Positions 29,291 to 41,477 of a stretch of DNA of 64,000 nucleotides are shown one piece after another; within the stretch, counting starts at the first letter, position 1, and the number at the start of each line of letters is the position of its first letter. The notes beneath the pieces were generated by a model. It did not search any database. It was not told the origin of the DNA and saw only the letters and a list, made by a program, of their open reading frames with translations. A program made the translations under genes and the position numbers. Origin of the DNA: Afipia sp. 64-13 (lineage in GTDB: Bacteria > Pseudomonadota > Alphaproteobacteria > Rhizobiales > Xanthobacteraceae); the NCBI GenBank assembly GCA_001897755.1, contig MKUJ01000017.1:118493-182492 (forward strand), written 5' to 3'.

Positions 29291-31714
29291 TCAATGCGCG
29301 GTCAGGCCGGAACCTTCGTCGGTGCTATCCGGCGGCGGCAGCGCCGAACTATCCTCTTCCCAGACGATCGGCACCGGCTTGCGCACCAGCGCCTTGTCCA
29401 GCACCTCGCCCATCCGCGAGACCGGGATGATTTCCAGCCCGCCCTTGATGGCGTCGGAAATCTCGGTGAGGTCCTTGGCGTTGTCTTCCGGAATGAAGAC
29501 CGTCTTGATGCCGCCACGCGCGGCCGCAAGCAGCTTCTCCTTCAGACCGCCGATCGGCAGCACCCGCCCGCGCAGCGTGATCTCGCCGGTCATGGCGACA
29601 TCGTGCCGGATCGGAATGCCGGTCAGCACCGAGACGATGGTGGTGGCCATCGCCACGCCTGCGGACGGACCGTCCTTCGGCGTCGCGCCCTCCGGCACGT
29701 GGACGTGGATGTCCCGCTTCTCGAACAGCGGCGGCTCGATGCCGTAGTTGATCGCGCGCGAGCGGACATAGGATGCCGCTGCCGAGATCGACTCCTTCAT
29801 CACGTCGCGCAGATTGCCGGTCACCGTCATGCGGCCCTTGCCGGGCATCATGACGCTTTCGATGGTGAGCAGCTCGCCGCCGACATCGGTCCACGCCAGA
29901 CCGGTCACGACGCCAACCTGGTCGTCACTCTCGATCTCGCCGTAGCGATATTTCGGCACGCCGAGATATTCCTCGATCACCGAAGCGGTCACCTTCACCG
30001 ACTTCTTCTTCGAGATCATCAGGTCCTTGACCGCCTTGCGGGCGAGCGTCGACAGCTCACGCTCGAGGTTACGGACACCGGCCTCGCGCGTATAGCGTCG
30101 GATCACCAGCAGCAGCGCCTCGTCGTCGATCGAGAACTCCTTGGAGTTCAGACCGTGCTTGCTCACCGCGGTCGGGATGAGATGCTTGCGGGCAATCTCG
30201 ACCTTCTCGTTTTCGGTGTAGCCGGCGATGCGGATGATCTCCATGCGGTCCATCAGCGGGCCGGGAATATTCAGCGTATTCGCGGTCGTGATGAACATCA
30301 CGTTCGACAGATCGTAATCGACCTCGAGATAGTGGTCGTTGAACGTCGAGTTCTGCTCCGGGTCCAGCACTTCGAGCAGCGCCGAAGACGGATCGCCGCG
30401 GAAGTCGGCGCCCATCTTGTCGATCTCGTCGAGCAGGAACAGCGGGTTCGAGGTCTTCGCCTTGCGCATCGACTGGATGATCTTGCCGGGCATCGAGCCG
30501 ATATAGGTGCGGCGATGACCGCGGATTTCCGCTTCATCCCGCACGCCGCCGAGCGACACGCGCACGAACTCGCGGCCGGTCGCCTTGGCGATCGACTTGC
30601 CGAGCGAGGTCTTGCCGACGCCCGGAGGGCCGACGAGGCACAGGATCGGTCCGGTCAGCTTGTTGGCGCGCGACTGCACCGCGAGATACTCGACGATGCG
30701 GTCCTTGACCTTCTCCAGGCCATAGTGATCGGCATCGAGCACCTCCTGCGCGGCCGCGAGGTCCTTCTTGACCTTGGACTTCTTGCCCCACGGAATCGAC
30801 AGCAGCCAGTCGAGATAGTTGCGCACGACCGTCGCCTCGGCGGACATCGGAGACATCTGCCGCAGCTTCTTGAGTTCATGCTGCGCCTTCTCGCGAGCTT
30901 CCTTCGAGAGCTTGGTCTTGGCGATTTTCTCTTCCAGATCGGCCAGCTCGTCGCGACCTTCGTCGTCGCCGAGCTCCTTCTGGATCGCCTTCATCTGCTC
31001 GTTCAGGTAGTACTCGCGCTGGGTCTTCTCCATCTGGCGCTTGACGCGCGAGCGGATCTTCTTCTCGACCTGCAGCACCGAGATTTCGCTCTCCATCAGG
31101 CCGAGCACCTTTTCAAGGCGCTGCGAAACCGAGAGCGTTTCCAGGATGGCCTGACGATCGGCGATCTTGACCGCAAGATGCGAGGCCACGGTGTCCGCGA
31201 GCTTGGCGAAATCGGTGATCTGCTGAACGACGCCCACCACCTCGGCGGAAATCTTCTTGTTCAGCTTCACATAGCTTTCGAAATCGGAGATCACCGAACG
31301 GCCGAGCGCCTCCGCCTCGACGCTGCCCGCGTCGGTGTCGGCAAGCGCGACCGCCTCGGCTTCATAGTAGTCCGAGCGGTCGGTGTATTTGGTGACGCGC
31401 GCGCGCTCCAAGCCCTCGACCAGCACCTTCACGGTGCCGTCGGGCAGTTTGAGGAGCTGCAACACGCTGGCGAGCGTGCCGATCTCATAGATCGAGTCCG
31501 GCGACGGATCGTCGTCCGACGCATTCTTCTGCGTCGCGAGCAGGATCAGCGCGTCGTTCTTCATCACGTCTTCGAGTGCACGAATGGATTTTTCGCGGCC
31601 GACGAACAGCGGCACGATCATGTGCGGGAAGACGACGATGTCGCGCAACGGCAACACCGGATAGGAGTGGCTTTCGCCGGCAACGATAGGTGGACGAGGC
31701 TTGGAGGCAGTCAT
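29291..31714 (-). CDS. lon: ATP-dependent protease La
   Basis: An 807-aa LonA protease. N-terminal substrate-binding domain (about 20-220), coiled-coil linker, AAA+ module with Walker A '[13 protein letters not shown]' and Walker B '[11 protein letters not shown]', and C-terminal protease domain with the Ser in '[11 protein letters not shown]' and Lys in '[14 protein letters not shown]'. It degrades misfolded and regulatory proteins in the cytoplasm. The ATG at 31714 (MTASKPRPP) has AAGGAA upstream; the frame is open about 220 nt further up, but that stretch lacks Lon similarity. Confidence 0.97.
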   Translation of the reverse strand: MTASKPRPPIVAGESHSYPVLPLRDIVVFPHMIVPLFVGREKSIRALEDVMKNDALILLATQKNASDDDPSPDSIYEIGTLASVLQLLKLPDGTVKVLVEGLERARVTKYTDRSDYYEAEAVALADTDAGSVEAEALGRSVISDFESYVKLNKKISAEVVGVVQQITDFAKLADTVASHLAVKIADRQAILETLSVSQRLEKVLGLMESEISVLQVEKKIRSRVKRQMEKTQREYYLNEQMKAIQKELGDDEGRDELADLEEKIAKTKLSKEAREKAQHELKKLRQMSPMSAEATVVRNYLDWLLSIPWGKKSKVKKDLAAAQEVLDADHYGLEKVKDRIVEYLAVQSRANKLTGPILCLVGPPGVGKTSLGKSIAKATGREFVRVSLGGVRDEAEIRGHRRTYIGSMPGKIIQSMRKAKTSNPLFLLDEIDKMGADFRGDPSSALLEVLDPEQNSTFNDHYLEVDYDLSNVMFITTANTLNIPGPLMDRMEIIRIAGYTENEKVEIARKHLIPTAVSKHGLNSKEFSIDDEALLLVIRRYTREAGVRNLERELSTLARKAVKDLMISKKKSVKVTASVIEEYLGVPKYRYGEIESDDQVGVVTGLAWTDVGGELLTIESVMMPGKGRMTVTGNLRDVMKESISAAASYVRSRAINYGIEPPLFEKRDIHVHVPEGATPKDGPSAGVAMATTIVSVLTGIPIRHDVAMTGEITLRGRVLPIGGLKEKLLAAARGGIKTVFIPEDNAKDLTEISDAIKGGLEIIPVSRMGEVLDKALVRKPVPIVWEEDSSALPPPDSTDEGSGLTAH

Positions 31715-32063
31715 GCCCGTATTCCTTTCATTACGCCCCCCTGCACGCAGCCCGCCATTCCGACGCAACCGCCACAAGGTGCAAGATAACCGGAAAGCAA
31801 AGAGCTCGATTGAGCCACCCGCCGCAACGCGGCCTTTGTTTCCGGGCAGTCCCAGCGGTCCGATTCCAACATTCGCATCCCGTTTGCAGGCGTATCCTGT
31901 TTGCAGGAAAATGAACGTTAAATCCGCTCCACTCACGGCGAATCTGCCGAAAAGCAGTGTTCGTCGCCCACATTAGGTGGCTATCAGCCACGGGGGTGTC
32001 AATGGGTGGGCGCTATCCATCGCAAACCCCGGTCACGACTGGGGGATTTCTTCCACTTGAAAG
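31715..32063 (-). promoter_or_regulatory. lon upstream region with TTGACA box and inverted repeat
   Basis: About 350 bp without a gene. On the minus strand a consensus -35 box TTGACA (31997-32002) is followed by a perfect inverted repeat GTGGCT-GAT-AGCCAC (31977-31991), which overlaps the expected -10 region. It could be an operator or part of the promoter. Placement of the -10 box is uncertain. Confidence 0.4.
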
Positions 32064-32102
32064 AAAATAAAAGCGGCCGCCGGAGGGTCCGGCGGCCGCT
32101 TA
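32064..32102 (-). terminator. Rho-independent terminator after clpX
   Basis: A long perfect GC stem (AAGCGGCCGCCGG / CCGGCGGCCGCTT) with a short loop, then TTTATTTT on the minus strand, about 35 bp past the clpX stop codon. Confidence 0.85.
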
Positions 32103-32135
32103 ACGGATGCGCATGAAGCAGGTTCCGGCGCGAAA

Positions 32136-33410
32136 TTAGGCGCTGGCGCTGGTCTCGTTCGCCCGATCGGCGCGATCGGCGTAGATGTAGAGCGGACGGG
32201 CCGTCGCCTCCACCACCTCGCGCGAGATCACGACCTCCTCGACGCCTTCCAGACCCGGAAGGTCGAACATGGTTTCGAGCAGGATGCTTTCCAGGATGGA
32301 GCGCAATCCGCGCGCGCCGGTCTTGCGTTCGATCGCCTTGCGCGCCACCGCGCCCAGCGCCTCGTCGGCGAAGGTCAGCTCCACGTTCTCCATCTCGAAC
32401 AGCCGCTGATACTGCTTGACCAGCGCGTTCTTCGGATCGGTCAGGATCTTCTTCAGCGAGGCCTCGTCGAGGTCTTCCAGCGTGGCGACGACCGGCAGGC
32501 GGCCGACGAACTCCGGAATGAGACCGTACTTCAACAGATCCTCCGGCTCGACCTCGCGGAAGATTTCGCCGGTGCGGCGGTCTTCCGGCGCGAGCACGTT
32601 GGCGGCGAAGCCGATCGAGGTGGTGCGGCCGCGCGAGGAGATGATCTTCTCAAGGCCGGCGAACGCACCGCCGCAGATGAACAGGATGTTGGTGGTGTCC
32701 ACCTGCAGGAATTCCTGCTGCGGATGCTTGCGGCCGCCCTGCGGGGGAACGCTCGCCACCGTGCCTTCCATGATCTTGAGCAGCGCCTGCTGCACGCCCT
32801 CGCCCGAGACATCGCGGGTGATCGAGGGATTGTCCGACTTGCGCGAAATCTTGTCGATCTCGTCGATGTAGACGATGCCGCGCTGCGCACGCTCGACATT
32901 GTAGTCGGCCGCCTGCAGCAGCTTCAGGATGATGTTCTCGACATCCTCGCCGACATAGCCGGCTTCGGTCAGCGTCGTCGCGTCCGCCATCGTGAACGGC
33001 ACGTCGAGGATACGCGCCAGCGTCTGCGCCAGCAGCGTCTTGCCCGAGCCGGTCGGACCGATCAGCAGGATGTTCGACTTCGCAAGCTCGACATCGTTGT
33101 GCTTGGTCTGATGGTTGAGCCGCTTGTAGTGGTTGTGGACCGCGACCGAGAGCACCTTCTTGGCGTGCTGCTGGCCGATCACGTAATCGTCCAGAACCTT
33201 GCAGATTTCCTTCGGCGTCGGAATCCCGTCGCGCGACTTCACCAGTGAGGACTTGTTCTCCTCACGGATGATGTCCATGCACAGCTCGACGCACTCGTCG
33301 CAGATGAACACCGTCGGGCCCGCGATCAGCTTGCGGACCTCGTGCTGGCTCTTTCCGCAGAATGAGCAATAGAGAGTGTTCTTCGAGTCGCCCGTTCCGA
33401 CCTTGCTCAT
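32136..33410 (-). CDS. clpX: ATP-dependent Clp protease ATP-binding subunit ClpX
   Basis: A 424-aa AAA+ unfoldase that feeds ClpP. The N-terminal zinc-binding domain has 'CSFCGKSQ' and '[10 protein letters not shown]'; Walker A is '[12 protein letters not shown]', Walker B '[10 protein letters not shown]', and the pore loop 'GYVG' and IGF-type ClpP-contact region ('SIGFAANV') are in place. ClpXP handles regulated proteolysis, including the cell cycle in alphaproteobacteria. It follows clpP with a 410-bp gap, so it may have its own promoter. Confidence 0.97.
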   Translation of the reverse strand: MSKVGTGDSKNTLYCSFCGKSQHEVRKLIAGPTVFICDECVELCMDIIREENKSSLVKSRDGIPTPKEICKVLDDYVIGQQHAKKVLSVAVHNHYKRLNHQTKHNDVELAKSNILLIGPTGSGKTLLAQTLARILDVPFTMADATTLTEAGYVGEDVENIILKLLQAADYNVERAQRGIVYIDEIDKISRKSDNPSITRDVSGEGVQQALLKIMEGTVASVPPQGGRKHPQQEFLQVDTTNILFICGGAFAGLEKIISSRGRTTSIGFAANVLAPEDRRTGEIFREVEPEDLLKYGLIPEFVGRLPVVATLEDLDEASLKKILTDPKNALVKQYQRLFEMENVELTFADEALGAVARKAIERKTGARGLRSILESILLETMFDLPGLEGVEEVVISREVVEATARPLYIYADRADRANETSASA

Positions 33411-33821
33411 TCCTGTCTCCGTCTACCTCGATCCGTCCGGATATTTCTTGGATTTCGCCCTTCCGGGCCTGCGCCCGGCATCGTTAAAAATAGGAGCAAA
33501 TTCCGTACCAGAAAGACCTTGAACCTCAGATATGCGCGAATCGTGACCCTTGCGAATCCGATCCACTTTAGCTGATCCGTCCCAGCGAACCATGGTGTCA
33601 CCCGATGATCAAGAATTCGCTAATCATCCGGGCCACCTAGGCGACAATTCTAGCGTGATTTTGGCCCGTTTCGCGACCGTCGGGTCAAGGAATTCACCCG
33701 GCGTGGCCGGAATGACACGACATCTCCGGAACCCGCGGCCTAGCCCTGGAACGAACGCGGACACCGCAATCGGTATCCGCGCCACACCTGACATCTTTTG
33801 GGTCACGAGCGGTGAACGGCC
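33411..33821. other. Gap between clpX and clpP
   Basis: About 410 bp. I see no convincing coding frame, tRNA or repeat on either strand. It should hold the clpX promoter and the end of the clpP transcript. Confidence 0.6.
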
Positions 33822-34460
33822 TCAGGCCGGCACCTTCGGCGCCGCCGACTCCTCGGCGCGCTTGTCGATCACCTTGTCGACCAGACCGAAGTCCTTCGCC
33901 ATCTCGGCGGTAAGGAACTTGTCGCGCTCCAGCGCATCCTCGATCGCCTTGTAAGGCTGGCCGGTGTGCTTGACGTAGATCTCGTTGAGCCGCTTCTTCA
34001 GGTTCAGAATCTCCTGAGCGTGCAGCATGATGTCGGTCGCCTGGCCCTGGAAGCCGCCGGAGGGCTGATGGACCATGATCCGCGCGTTCGGCAGCGAGAA
34101 GCGCATGTCCTTCTCGCCGGCGGCGAGCAGTAGCGAGCCCATCGAGGCGGCCTGGCCGGTGCACAGCGTGGAGACCGGCGGACGGATGAACTGCATGGTG
34201 TCGTAGATCGCAAGACCCGACGTCACCACCCCGCCCGGCGAGTTGATGTACATCGAGATTTCCTTCTTCGGATTCTCGGCCTCGAGGAACAGAAGCTGGG
34301 CGACGATCAGCGTCGACATGCCGTCCTCGACCGGGCCGGTCACGAAGATGATGCGCTCTTTCAGCAGGCGGGAGAAAATATCGTAGGCCCGCTCGCCCCG
34401 GTTGGTCTGCTCGACCACCATCGGCACAAGGTTCATGTAGGTTTCAACCGGATCGCGCAT
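33822..34460 (-). CDS. clpP: ATP-dependent Clp protease proteolytic subunit
   Basis: A 212-aa serine protease subunit forming the double heptameric chamber used with ClpX and ClpA. The catalytic triad is visible: Ser106 in 'GQAASMGSL', His131 in 'IMVHQPSGG' and an Asp in the '[11 protein letters not shown]' region. The C-terminus ends in an Ala/Pro/Lys tail. The start is the ATG at 34460. A heat-shock type promoter is visible upstream. Confidence 0.97.
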   Translation of the reverse strand: MRDPVETYMNLVPMVVEQTNRGERAYDIFSRLLKERIIFVTGPVEDGMSTLIVAQLLFLEAENPKKEISMYINSPGGVVTSGLAIYDTMQFIRPPVSTLCTGQAASMGSLLLAAGEKDMRFSLPNARIMVHQPSGGFQGQATDIMLHAQEILNLKKRLNEIYVKHTGQPYKAIEDALERDKFLTAEMAKDFGLVDKVIDKRAEESAAPKVPA

Positions 34461-34557
34461 TTATCACCTGAAGGTTGGCAAGGAAGGACGGACGCAATAG
34501 TTACGCGGCATGCGACCGGAACGTCCATGATGCACATGCCAGCGGAAATGGCATCAG

Positions 34558-34587
34558 ACAGATAAGCGCCGATCGCCCGTCGGCAAG
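34558..34587 (-). promoter_or_regulatory. Sigma-32 (RpoH) type promoter for clpP
   Basis: On the minus strand CTTG, exactly 17 nt, then CTTATCT. This fits the alphaproteobacterial heat-shock consensus CTTG-N17/18-CYTATNT. It lies about 100 bp before the clpP start codon. Confidence 0.65.
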
Positions 34588-34686
34588 TCAGGTTCAAGCT
34601 GATTCGGACGGCCGCGCAAAGCCACGCTCCGCGCCTGCCGTCCGGTTTCAGATCGTATCCTTAACGCGAAACCAACGTGGCCGAAA

Positions 34687-36045
34687 TCAGGCCGCGGTCT
34701 TCTCGTCCTCGTCCTTGAACAGATCCTCGCGCGAGACCTTCTTCTCGGTCACGTTGGCGAGTTCGAGAATGAAATCGATCACCTTGTCCTCGAAGATCGG
34801 CGCGCGAAGCTGGGCGACCGCACCCGGATTGTTGCGGTAGTAGTCCCACACTTCCTTCTCGCGGCCCGGCATCTGGCGGGCCCGCTCGATCACGGCGCGA
34901 CTGACCTCGTCGTCGGTCACGGTAATCTTGTTCTTCTCGCCGATCTCGGAGAGCACGAGGCCAAGGCGCACGCGGCGGTCGGCGATCTTGCGGTACTCCT
35001 CCTTGGCGGCGTCCTCGGTGGTGTTCTCATCAGCGAAGGTACGCGCCGACGAAGCCATCTCGGACTTGATCGAATTCCACATCAGTTCGAATTCGTCGTT
35101 GACCAGCGAGGGCGGCGCTTCGAAATGATGCGTCTCGTCGAGCCGATCGAGCAGCTTGCGCTTGACCTTCTGGCGTGTCGCGCCGGCGAATTCCTGGGTC
35201 ATGCGCTCGCGCATCGCTTCCTTCAGCTTGTCGAGCGATTCGAGACCGAGGTTCTTGGCGAACTCCTCGTCCACCACCGACTCCTGCGGGGCCTCGATCA
35301 GGCTCGCGGTGGTCTCGAACTCGGCGTCCTTGCCAGCGAGATTCGGTGCGGCATAATTCTGCGGGAACGACGCCTTGACGGTGCGGGTTTCACCCGCCGC
35401 GATGCCGATCAACTGATCCTCGAAGCCCGGAATGAAGGTGTTGGAGCCAATCACCACCGGGATGTTCTCGCCGGTGCCGCCCTCGAAGGCGACGCCATCG
35501 ATGGTGCCCTTGAACGCGACGGTGACGCGGTCGCCGGACTCGGCCTTGGCGCCTTCGTCCTTCGCCGCATAGGGACGGTTCTGATCGGCGATGCGCTTGA
35601 TCGCCTCGTCCACGTCGGCATCGGTGATATCGGCGACCGGCTTTTCAACGTTGAAGGTCTTGAAGTCCGCGAGCGTGATCGGCGGCACCACTTCGATCGC
35701 AACCGAATAGGTCAGGTCGGCCTTGCCGGCGAGGATCTCCTCGATCTCCTTCTGCTCGGTCGGCATCGTGATCTTGGGCTCGTTGGCGACGCGCAGGCTG
35801 CGCTCGGTGAAGATGCGCGCATTGGTCTCGCGGATCATCTCCTCCAGCGCCTCGGCGGCGACGGAGCGGCCATAGACCTTCTTGAGGTGCGCGAGCGGCA
35901 CCTTGCCGGGACGGAAACCGTTGAGCCGGACTTTGTCCTTCATGTCGGCAAGGCGCCCATCCACCTTGGCGTCGATCTCCGAGGCGGAAACGTTGATCTC
36001 GAATTCGTGCTTCAGTCCCTCGGCAAGGGTCTCTTTCACCTGCAT
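34687..36045 (-). CDS. tig: Trigger factor
   Basis: A 452-aa ribosome-bound chaperone. The N-terminal ribosome-binding domain ('[14 protein letters not shown]', signature '[17 protein letters not shown]'), the FKBP-type prolyl isomerase domain (about 155-245, '[14 protein letters not shown]', '[15 protein letters not shown]') and the helical C-terminal arms are complete. The start is the ATG at 36045 ([10 protein letters not shown]); upstream codons of the open frame run into tRNA-Leu. As usual it lies upstream of clpP-clpX. Confidence 0.96.
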   Translation of the reverse strand: MQVKETLAEGLKHEFEINVSASEIDAKVDGRLADMKDKVRLNGFRPGKVPLAHLKKVYGRSVAAEALEEMIRETNARIFTERSLRVANEPKITMPTEQKEIEEILAGKADLTYSVAIEVVPPITLADFKTFNVEKPVADITDADVDEAIKRIADQNRPYAAKDEGAKAESGDRVTVAFKGTIDGVAFEGGTGENIPVVIGSNTFIPGFEDQLIGIAAGETRTVKASFPQNYAAPNLAGKDAEFETTASLIEAPQESVVDEEFAKNLGLESLDKLKEAMRERMTQEFAGATRQKVKRKLLDRLDETHHFEAPPSLVNDEFELMWNSIKSEMASSARTFADENTTEDAAKEEYRKIADRRVRLGLVLSEIGEKNKITVTDDEVSRAVIERARQMPGREKEVWDYYRNNPGAVAQLRAPIFEDKVIDFILELANVTEKKVSREDLFKDEDEKTAA

Positions 36046-36189
36046 GGCGTCAATCTTCTTCCGGCTTCGCCCGGCAAGCCGCCGGGTCGTATTGATCTGT
36101 TGGACGCACGGCCACAGCGGCCTGCATCGGTGGTACGGCGGACGCGAGCGTCTTCCGAAATTCAGGCGCACGCCCCCGAAGGTCGCGCG

Positions 36190-36274
36190 TGGTGCGGGCG
36201 GAGGGACTCGAACCCCCACATCTTTCGACACTGGAACCTAAATCCAGCGCGTCTACCAGTTCCGCCACGCCCGC
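36190..36274 (-). tRNA. tRNA-Leu(TAG)
   Basis: An 85-nt class II tRNA with a long variable arm: acceptor GCGGGCG/CGCCCGC, anticodon stem CTGGA/TCCAG with loop TTTAGGT (anticodon TAG), and encoded CCA. Confidence 0.96.
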
Positions 36275-36429
36275 GCAGCGCACATCGTCTCATGTCCCGT
36301 ATGGCGGCACCGCCGCGAGCGGCGGGCTTATACCATGGGGCTGGCTCACCGCAGCAAGAAAATAAGACAACCCGTCCGCAGCCTCCAGAGCGGCTGGACT
36401 TTGCCGGGTAAAAATGGTCCGCATCGGCT

Positions 36430-37755
36430 ATGGAAAATCAGCGATTTTCGGCGGATCGCCGGGCCGTGCTGGCAGGTTTCGGGGGTGCGGCGCTTTGGCC
36501 GCTGCTCGCCGGAGCCGATCCGGTAGGAAGCATCAGCGCTCCAGATGCCTCCCGGCTCGATCTGGCGCTCCGGCCCGGCCAGTTTCCGCTTCGGACGGGC
36601 GCCCCCGCAACGGCGGTCTGGCTGCTGGAAGACACCGAACCCGATCCGGCGTCCCGCATCCGGCCGGGCGGCAGGTTCGATCTCGCCCTCGCCAACGGGC
36701 TGCCGGTCGCCGCGGCGATTTCGATTCGCGGTCTCGACGGCACCGCCGCAGCCGAACCGCTGCTGGTCCAGCTGCCAATCCCGGCCGGCGGTAAAACCAC
36801 CCTGCCCGTCCAATGGCGGCAATCCGGCACCTTCCTGCTCGACGGCCGGCTTTTGAACGAGGGTACGGGGCGGCCGCTGCTGCCCCGGGTTCTGGTCGTC
36901 GAGGACGACAAACCGCAGGCCGACCGCGACGAAGTGTTGCTGATCGAGGACTGGCGCCTGAAGACCGACGGCACCGCCCTGATGCCCGGCCGCGAGGCGC
37001 GCGACGCGACGCTACTCTTCACCGTCAACCGCCTCCCAGCAATCGACATCACACTGAAACGCAACGAGCGGCTGCGGTTGCGCATGATCAACGGCTGCCA
37101 GCGCGCAATCATCGCGCTGAAGATCGCCGATCTCGCCACCCGCGTGATGGCGATCGACAGCGAGGCGGCGGAGCCATTCGTCGCGCGCGAGGGCCGGATC
37201 GTGCTCGCCCCCGGCACGCGGATCGATGCGCTGATCGACGCCACGGCACCCGCCGGCACCATCTCGCCGATCCTGTTGCACGATGGCGTCAAACCGCAGC
37301 CGATCGGCCGGATCATCATGTCGAACGATGCGGCGGCGCGCGAGGCGCCGCTCCCCGAGGCCGAACCGCTCGTCGCAAGCCCGCGCTCCAGGATCGATCT
37401 GACAAGCGCGCTGCGGGTCGATCTTGCGCTCGACACCGCGCAATGGAGCGAGCCCGCCGCGTTCGACAAGACGTCCGCGCCGGTGCTGCGCGCGGCACAC
37501 AGCCGCACCATCGTGCTGGCGCTCACCAACAATGGCGCAACGCCCGCGACCTTCCATCTGCACGGCCATCATTTCCGCCTGCTCGACCGGCTCGACGATG
37601 GCTGGAAGCCGTTCTGGCTCGACACGCTGGCGTTTCAATCCGGGCAAACCCAGCGCATCGCCTTTGCGGCGGATTTTCCCGGCCGCTGGCTGATGGAAAT
37701 GATGGGCAATGGGTGGAGCGCACCGCGCAAGGTGCGCTGGTACGAGGTGGGTTAG
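36430..37755 (+). CDS. Multicopper-oxidase-like Tat-exported protein lacking most copper ligands
   Basis: A 441-aa cupredoxin-domain protein. The N-terminus ('RFSADRRAVLAGFGG') is a twin-arginine signal, so it is exported folded. The overall layout is that of a three-domain multicopper oxidase. The third-domain motif 'FHLHGHHFRLLDR' (near residue 375) is kept, but the C-terminal H-C-H motif is replaced ('PGRWLMEMMGNGW') and the first-domain H-x-H is replaced by 'RGLDG'. It therefore cannot hold a normal trinuclear and type 1 copper set. FtsP/SufI is a known copper-free member of this superfamily that acts in cell division; a similar structural role is possible but unproved. It converges with nnr, sharing 3 bp. 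Confidence 0.8.
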   Translation: MENQRFSADRRAVLAGFGGAALWPLLAGADPVGSISAPDASRLDLALRPGQFPLRTGAPATAVWLLEDTEPDPASRIRPGGRFDLALANGLPVAAAISIRGLDGTAAAEPLLVQLPIPAGGKTTLPVQWRQSGTFLLDGRLLNEGTGRPLLPRVLVVEDDKPQADRDEVLLIEDWRLKTDGTALMPGREARDATLLFTVNRLPAIDITLKRNERLRLRMINGCQRAIIALKIADLATRVMAIDSEAAEPFVAREGRIVLAPGTRIDALIDATAPAGTISPILLHDGVKPQPIGRIIMSNDAAAREAPLPEAEPLVASPRSRIDLTSALRVDLALDTAQWSEPAAFDKTSAPVLRAAHSRTIVLALTNNGATPATFHLHGHHFRLLDRLDDGWKPFWLDTLAFQSGQTQRIAFAADFPGRWLMEMMGNGWSAPRKVRWYEVG

Positions 37756-39251
37756 TAACCGACGCCAAGCTCGCCATAAAGATCGCGAAACACCGCCGGC
37801 AGCGCCTCCGACAGATCCTCCGCGATCAGGCCGGGGCCGAATTCCCACGCCGCCTCGCCATGCATCCACACCCCGGTCGACGCCGCCTCGAAGGCGGAAA
37901 CGCGCTGCGCCAGCATGCCGCCGATGATTCCGGCCAGCACGTCGCCCGCGCCGGCGGTCGCGAGCCAGGGCGGCGCGTTGGCGGCGATCGAAGCCCGGCC
38001 ATCGGGCGCCGCCACCACGGTATCCGCGCCCTTCAACAGCACCACCGCGCCGGATTCGCGCGCGGCAAGACGCGTGCGCTCGAGCTTGGAATGCGGCGCA
38101 TCCGTTCCGCTGAGGCTGGAGAACAGACGGCCGAACTCGCCGGCATGCGGCGTGAGCACCACTGCGCCCGCGCCGTCCCGCTTGACGGCGTCGAACAGCA
38201 GATCCGGCCGATCGGCGAAGCTGGTCAGCGCATCGGCATCGAGCACCGCCGCGCAACCGCTTTGCAGCACAGCCAGCACAAGATCGCGCGTGCGCTCACC
38301 GACGCCAGCGCCCGGACCGATCACACAGGCATTCAGCCGCTTGTCGGCCAGCAAATCCGCAAGCTGCGCGGGCGTATCGACAGCGCGAACCATCACCGCG
38401 GTCAGCGCCGCCGCATTGACCGCGAGCGCTCCGGTCGGCGAAGCGACCGTGACCAGACCCGCTCCGGCCCGCAGTGCCGCCCGCGCGGCAAGGCGCGCGG
38501 CGCCGGTCGCGGCAAGATCGCCGGACACCACCACCGCATGGCCGCGTCCGTATTTGTGACCCTCGACCTGCGGCACCGGAAAGGCGTCGCGCCACAGCGC
38601 GGGGGCGTTCTCGAACGCGCTCGGCTTGATGTCATCGAGCACGGAGTCCGGGATACCGATATCGGCGACATCGATCTCGCCGCAATAGATCCGCCCCGGC
38701 AGCAGCAGATGGCCGGTCTTGCGGCGGAAGAACGTCACGGTGCGCGTCGCCTGCACCGCAACGCCCATCACCTCGCCGGTGGTGCCGTTGATGCCGCTCG
38801 GCAGATCGACCGCGAGCACGGCCGCACCGCTCGCATTGATCGCCTCGATCATGGCGCGCGCCTTGCCTTTCACTTCGCGGTCGAGCCCCGCGCCGAACAA
38901 AGCGTCGACGATCACCGCCGGATGACCGAGCGAGGCCGGCACCGCCGGCAGCACCTGCCCTTTCCAGTCCTGCGCTGCCAGCGCGGCGTCACCCTTCAGT
39001 GCCTCGCGCCGGCCGACCAGCACGACCGTGACCTCGCGCCCGCGGGCAACGAGGTCCACCGCCGCGACAAAGCCGTCGCCGCCATTGTTGCCACCCCCGC
39101 AGACCACCGCGACCGGCCCGGCCGGCGTAAGCGCCGCGGCGGCATCGGCCACCGCACGGCCCGCCGCTCTCATCAGAGTGAAGCCGGGCGTCCCACCGGC
39201 GATGGTGAGCCGGTCGGCCGTCTGCATCTGTTCAACACTGAGCAATTCCAT
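37752..39251 (-). CDS. nnr: Bifunctional NAD(P)H-hydrate epimerase/dehydratase
   Basis: A 499-aa fusion that repairs hydrated NAD(P)H. The N-terminal epimerase domain (1 to about 210) has 'VVCGGGNNGGDGFVAA' and 'VDALFGAGLDREV'. The C-terminal dehydratase (about 230-499) has 'VLTPHAGEFGRLF' and the nucleotide-binding 'ATAGAGDVLAGIIGGML'. The dehydratase is ADP- or ATP-dependent in this family. The ATG at 39251 (MELLSVEQM) is chosen over an in-frame start 51 nt upstream. Its stop overlaps the stop of the convergent oxidase-like gene. Confidence 0.95.
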   Translation of the reverse strand: MELLSVEQMQTADRLTIAGGTPGFTLMRAAGRAVADAAAALTPAGPVAVVCGGGNNGGDGFVAAVDLVARGREVTVVLVGRREALKGDAALAAQDWKGQVLPAVPASLGHPAVIVDALFGAGLDREVKGKARAMIEAINASGAAVLAVDLPSGINGTTGEVMGVAVQATRTVTFFRRKTGHLLLPGRIYCGEIDVADIGIPDSVLDDIKPSAFENAPALWRDAFPVPQVEGHKYGRGHAVVVSGDLAATGAARLAARAALRAGAGLVTVASPTGALAVNAAALTAVMVRAVDTPAQLADLLADKRLNACVIGPGAGVGERTRDLVLAVLQSGCAAVLDADALTSFADRPDLLFDAVKRDGAGAVVLTPHAGEFGRLFSSLSGTDAPHSKLERTRLAARESGAVVLLKGADTVVAAPDGRASIAANAPPWLATAGAGDVLAGIIGGMLAQRVSAFEAASTGVWMHGEAAWEFGPGLIAEDLSEALPAVFRDLYGELGVGY

Positions 39252-39922
<671 letters not shown>

Positions 39923-40029
39923 CCATTCCCAGCCATTCGCGCGTCGCCTGAACGTACCGTTTCAAGGCGCCCCGCATATCCGCTCACTTCAAACACCCTA
40001 ACGACCTTCAAGCAGAGATAGAGGTATTC

Positions 40030-41439
40030 ATGAAGACCGCCCAAGACGTCCTCAAGGCCATCAAGGACAACGACGTCAAATATGTCGACCTGCGCTTCAC
40101 CGATCCGCGCGGCAAGTGGCAGCACGTCACGTTCGACGTTTCGATGGTCGACGAGGAACTGTTCAGCGAAGGCACCATGTTCGACGGCTCGTCGATCGCC
40201 GGCTGGAAGGCGATCAATGAATCCGACATGATGCTGATGCCGGACCCGGTGACCGCGACGATCGATCCGTTCTTCGCCGAGACCACCATGGTCATCACCT
40301 GCGACATCGTCGAGCCCTCGACCGGCGAGCCTTACAACCGCGATCCGCGCGGCATCGCCAAGAAGGCCGAGGCGATGGTGAAGTCGATGGGCGTCGGCGA
40401 CACCGTGTTCGTCGGCCCTGAAGCCGAGTTCTTCGTATTCGACGACGTCCGCTTCCAGACCACGCCGTACAACACCGGCTTCAAGCTCGACTCCTCCGAA
40501 CTGCCGACCAACTCCGACACCGAATATGAGGGCGGCAACCTCGGCCACCGCATCCGCAACAAGGGCGGCTACTTCCCGGTGCCGCCGCAGGATTCAGTGC
40601 AGGACATGCGCTCGGAGATGCTCGGCGCGATGGCGCGGATGGGCGTGAAGGTCGAGAAGCACCACCACGAGGTGGCTTCGGCCCAGCACGAACTCGGCAT
40701 GAAGTACGACACGCTGACGCTGATGGCCGACCAGATGCAGGTCTACAAGTACTGCATCCATCAGGTCGCGCATATCTACGGCAAGACCGCCACCTTCATG
40801 CCGAAGCCGGTCTACGGCGACAACGGCTCGGGCATGCACGTCCACCTGTCGATCTGGAAGGACGGCAAGCCGACCTTCGCCGGCAACAAATACGCCGACC
40901 TGTCGGACACCTGCCTGCATTACATCGGCGGCATCATCAAGCACGCCAAGGCGATCAACGCCTTCACCAACCCCTCGACCAACTCCTACAAGCGTCTGGT
41001 CCCTGGTTACGAAGCGCCCGTGCTGCTGGCCTACTCGGCCCGCAACCGCTCGGCCTCGTGCCGTATCCCCTACACCACCTCGCCGAAGGCCAAGCGCGTC
41101 GAGGTGCGCTTCCCCGACCCGATGGCCAATCCGTACCTCGCTTTCGCGGCGATGCTGATGGCCGGCCTCGACGGCATCAAGAACAAGATCGATCCGGGCC
41201 CGGCGATGGACAAGGACCTGTACGACCTGCCGAAGGAAGAGCTGAAGACCATCCCGACGGTGTGCGGCTCGCTCCGCGAGGCGCTCGAGAACCTCGACAA
41301 GGACCGCGCCTTCCTCAAGGCCGGCGGCGTGTTCGACGACGATTTCATCGACAGCTTCATCGAGCTGAAGATGACCGAGGTCGAGCGCTTTGAAATGACC
41401 CCGCACCCGATCGAGTTCGAACTGTACTACTCGCTGTAA
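40030..41439 (+). CDS. glnA: Glutamine synthetase type I
   Basis: A 469-aa ammonia-assimilating enzyme. Active-site stretches are complete: '[17 protein letters not shown]', '[12 protein letters not shown]', '[12 protein letters not shown]', '[17 protein letters not shown]' and 'RVEVRFPDP'. Tyr398 in '[10 protein letters not shown]' is the adenylylation site, so activity is probably controlled by GlnE and PII. It is 107 bp downstream of glnB and probably cotranscribed from the sigma-54 promoter. Confidence 0.98.
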   Translation: MKTAQDVLKAIKDNDVKYVDLRFTDPRGKWQHVTFDVSMVDEELFSEGTMFDGSSIAGWKAINESDMMLMPDPVTATIDPFFAETTMVITCDIVEPSTGEPYNRDPRGIAKKAEAMVKSMGVGDTVFVGPEAEFFVFDDVRFQTTPYNTGFKLDSSELPTNSDTEYEGGNLGHRIRNKGGYFPVPPQDSVQDMRSEMLGAMARMGVKVEKHHHEVASAQHELGMKYDTLTLMADQMQVYKYCIHQVAHIYGKTATFMPKPVYGDNGSGMHVHLSIWKDGKPTFAGNKYADLSDTCLHYIGGIIKHAKAINAFTNPSTNSYKRLVPGYEAPVLLAYSARNRSASCRIPYTTSPKAKRVEVRFPDPMANPYLAFAAMLMAGLDGIKNKIDPGPAMDKDLYDLPKEELKTIPTVCGSLREALENLDKDRAFLKAGGVFDDDFIDSFIELKMTEVERFEMTPHPIEFELYYSL

Positions 41440-41477
41440 GGCGTTCGCCTGCGCCGGCAGGCCTGTCGAAGCTTGGA

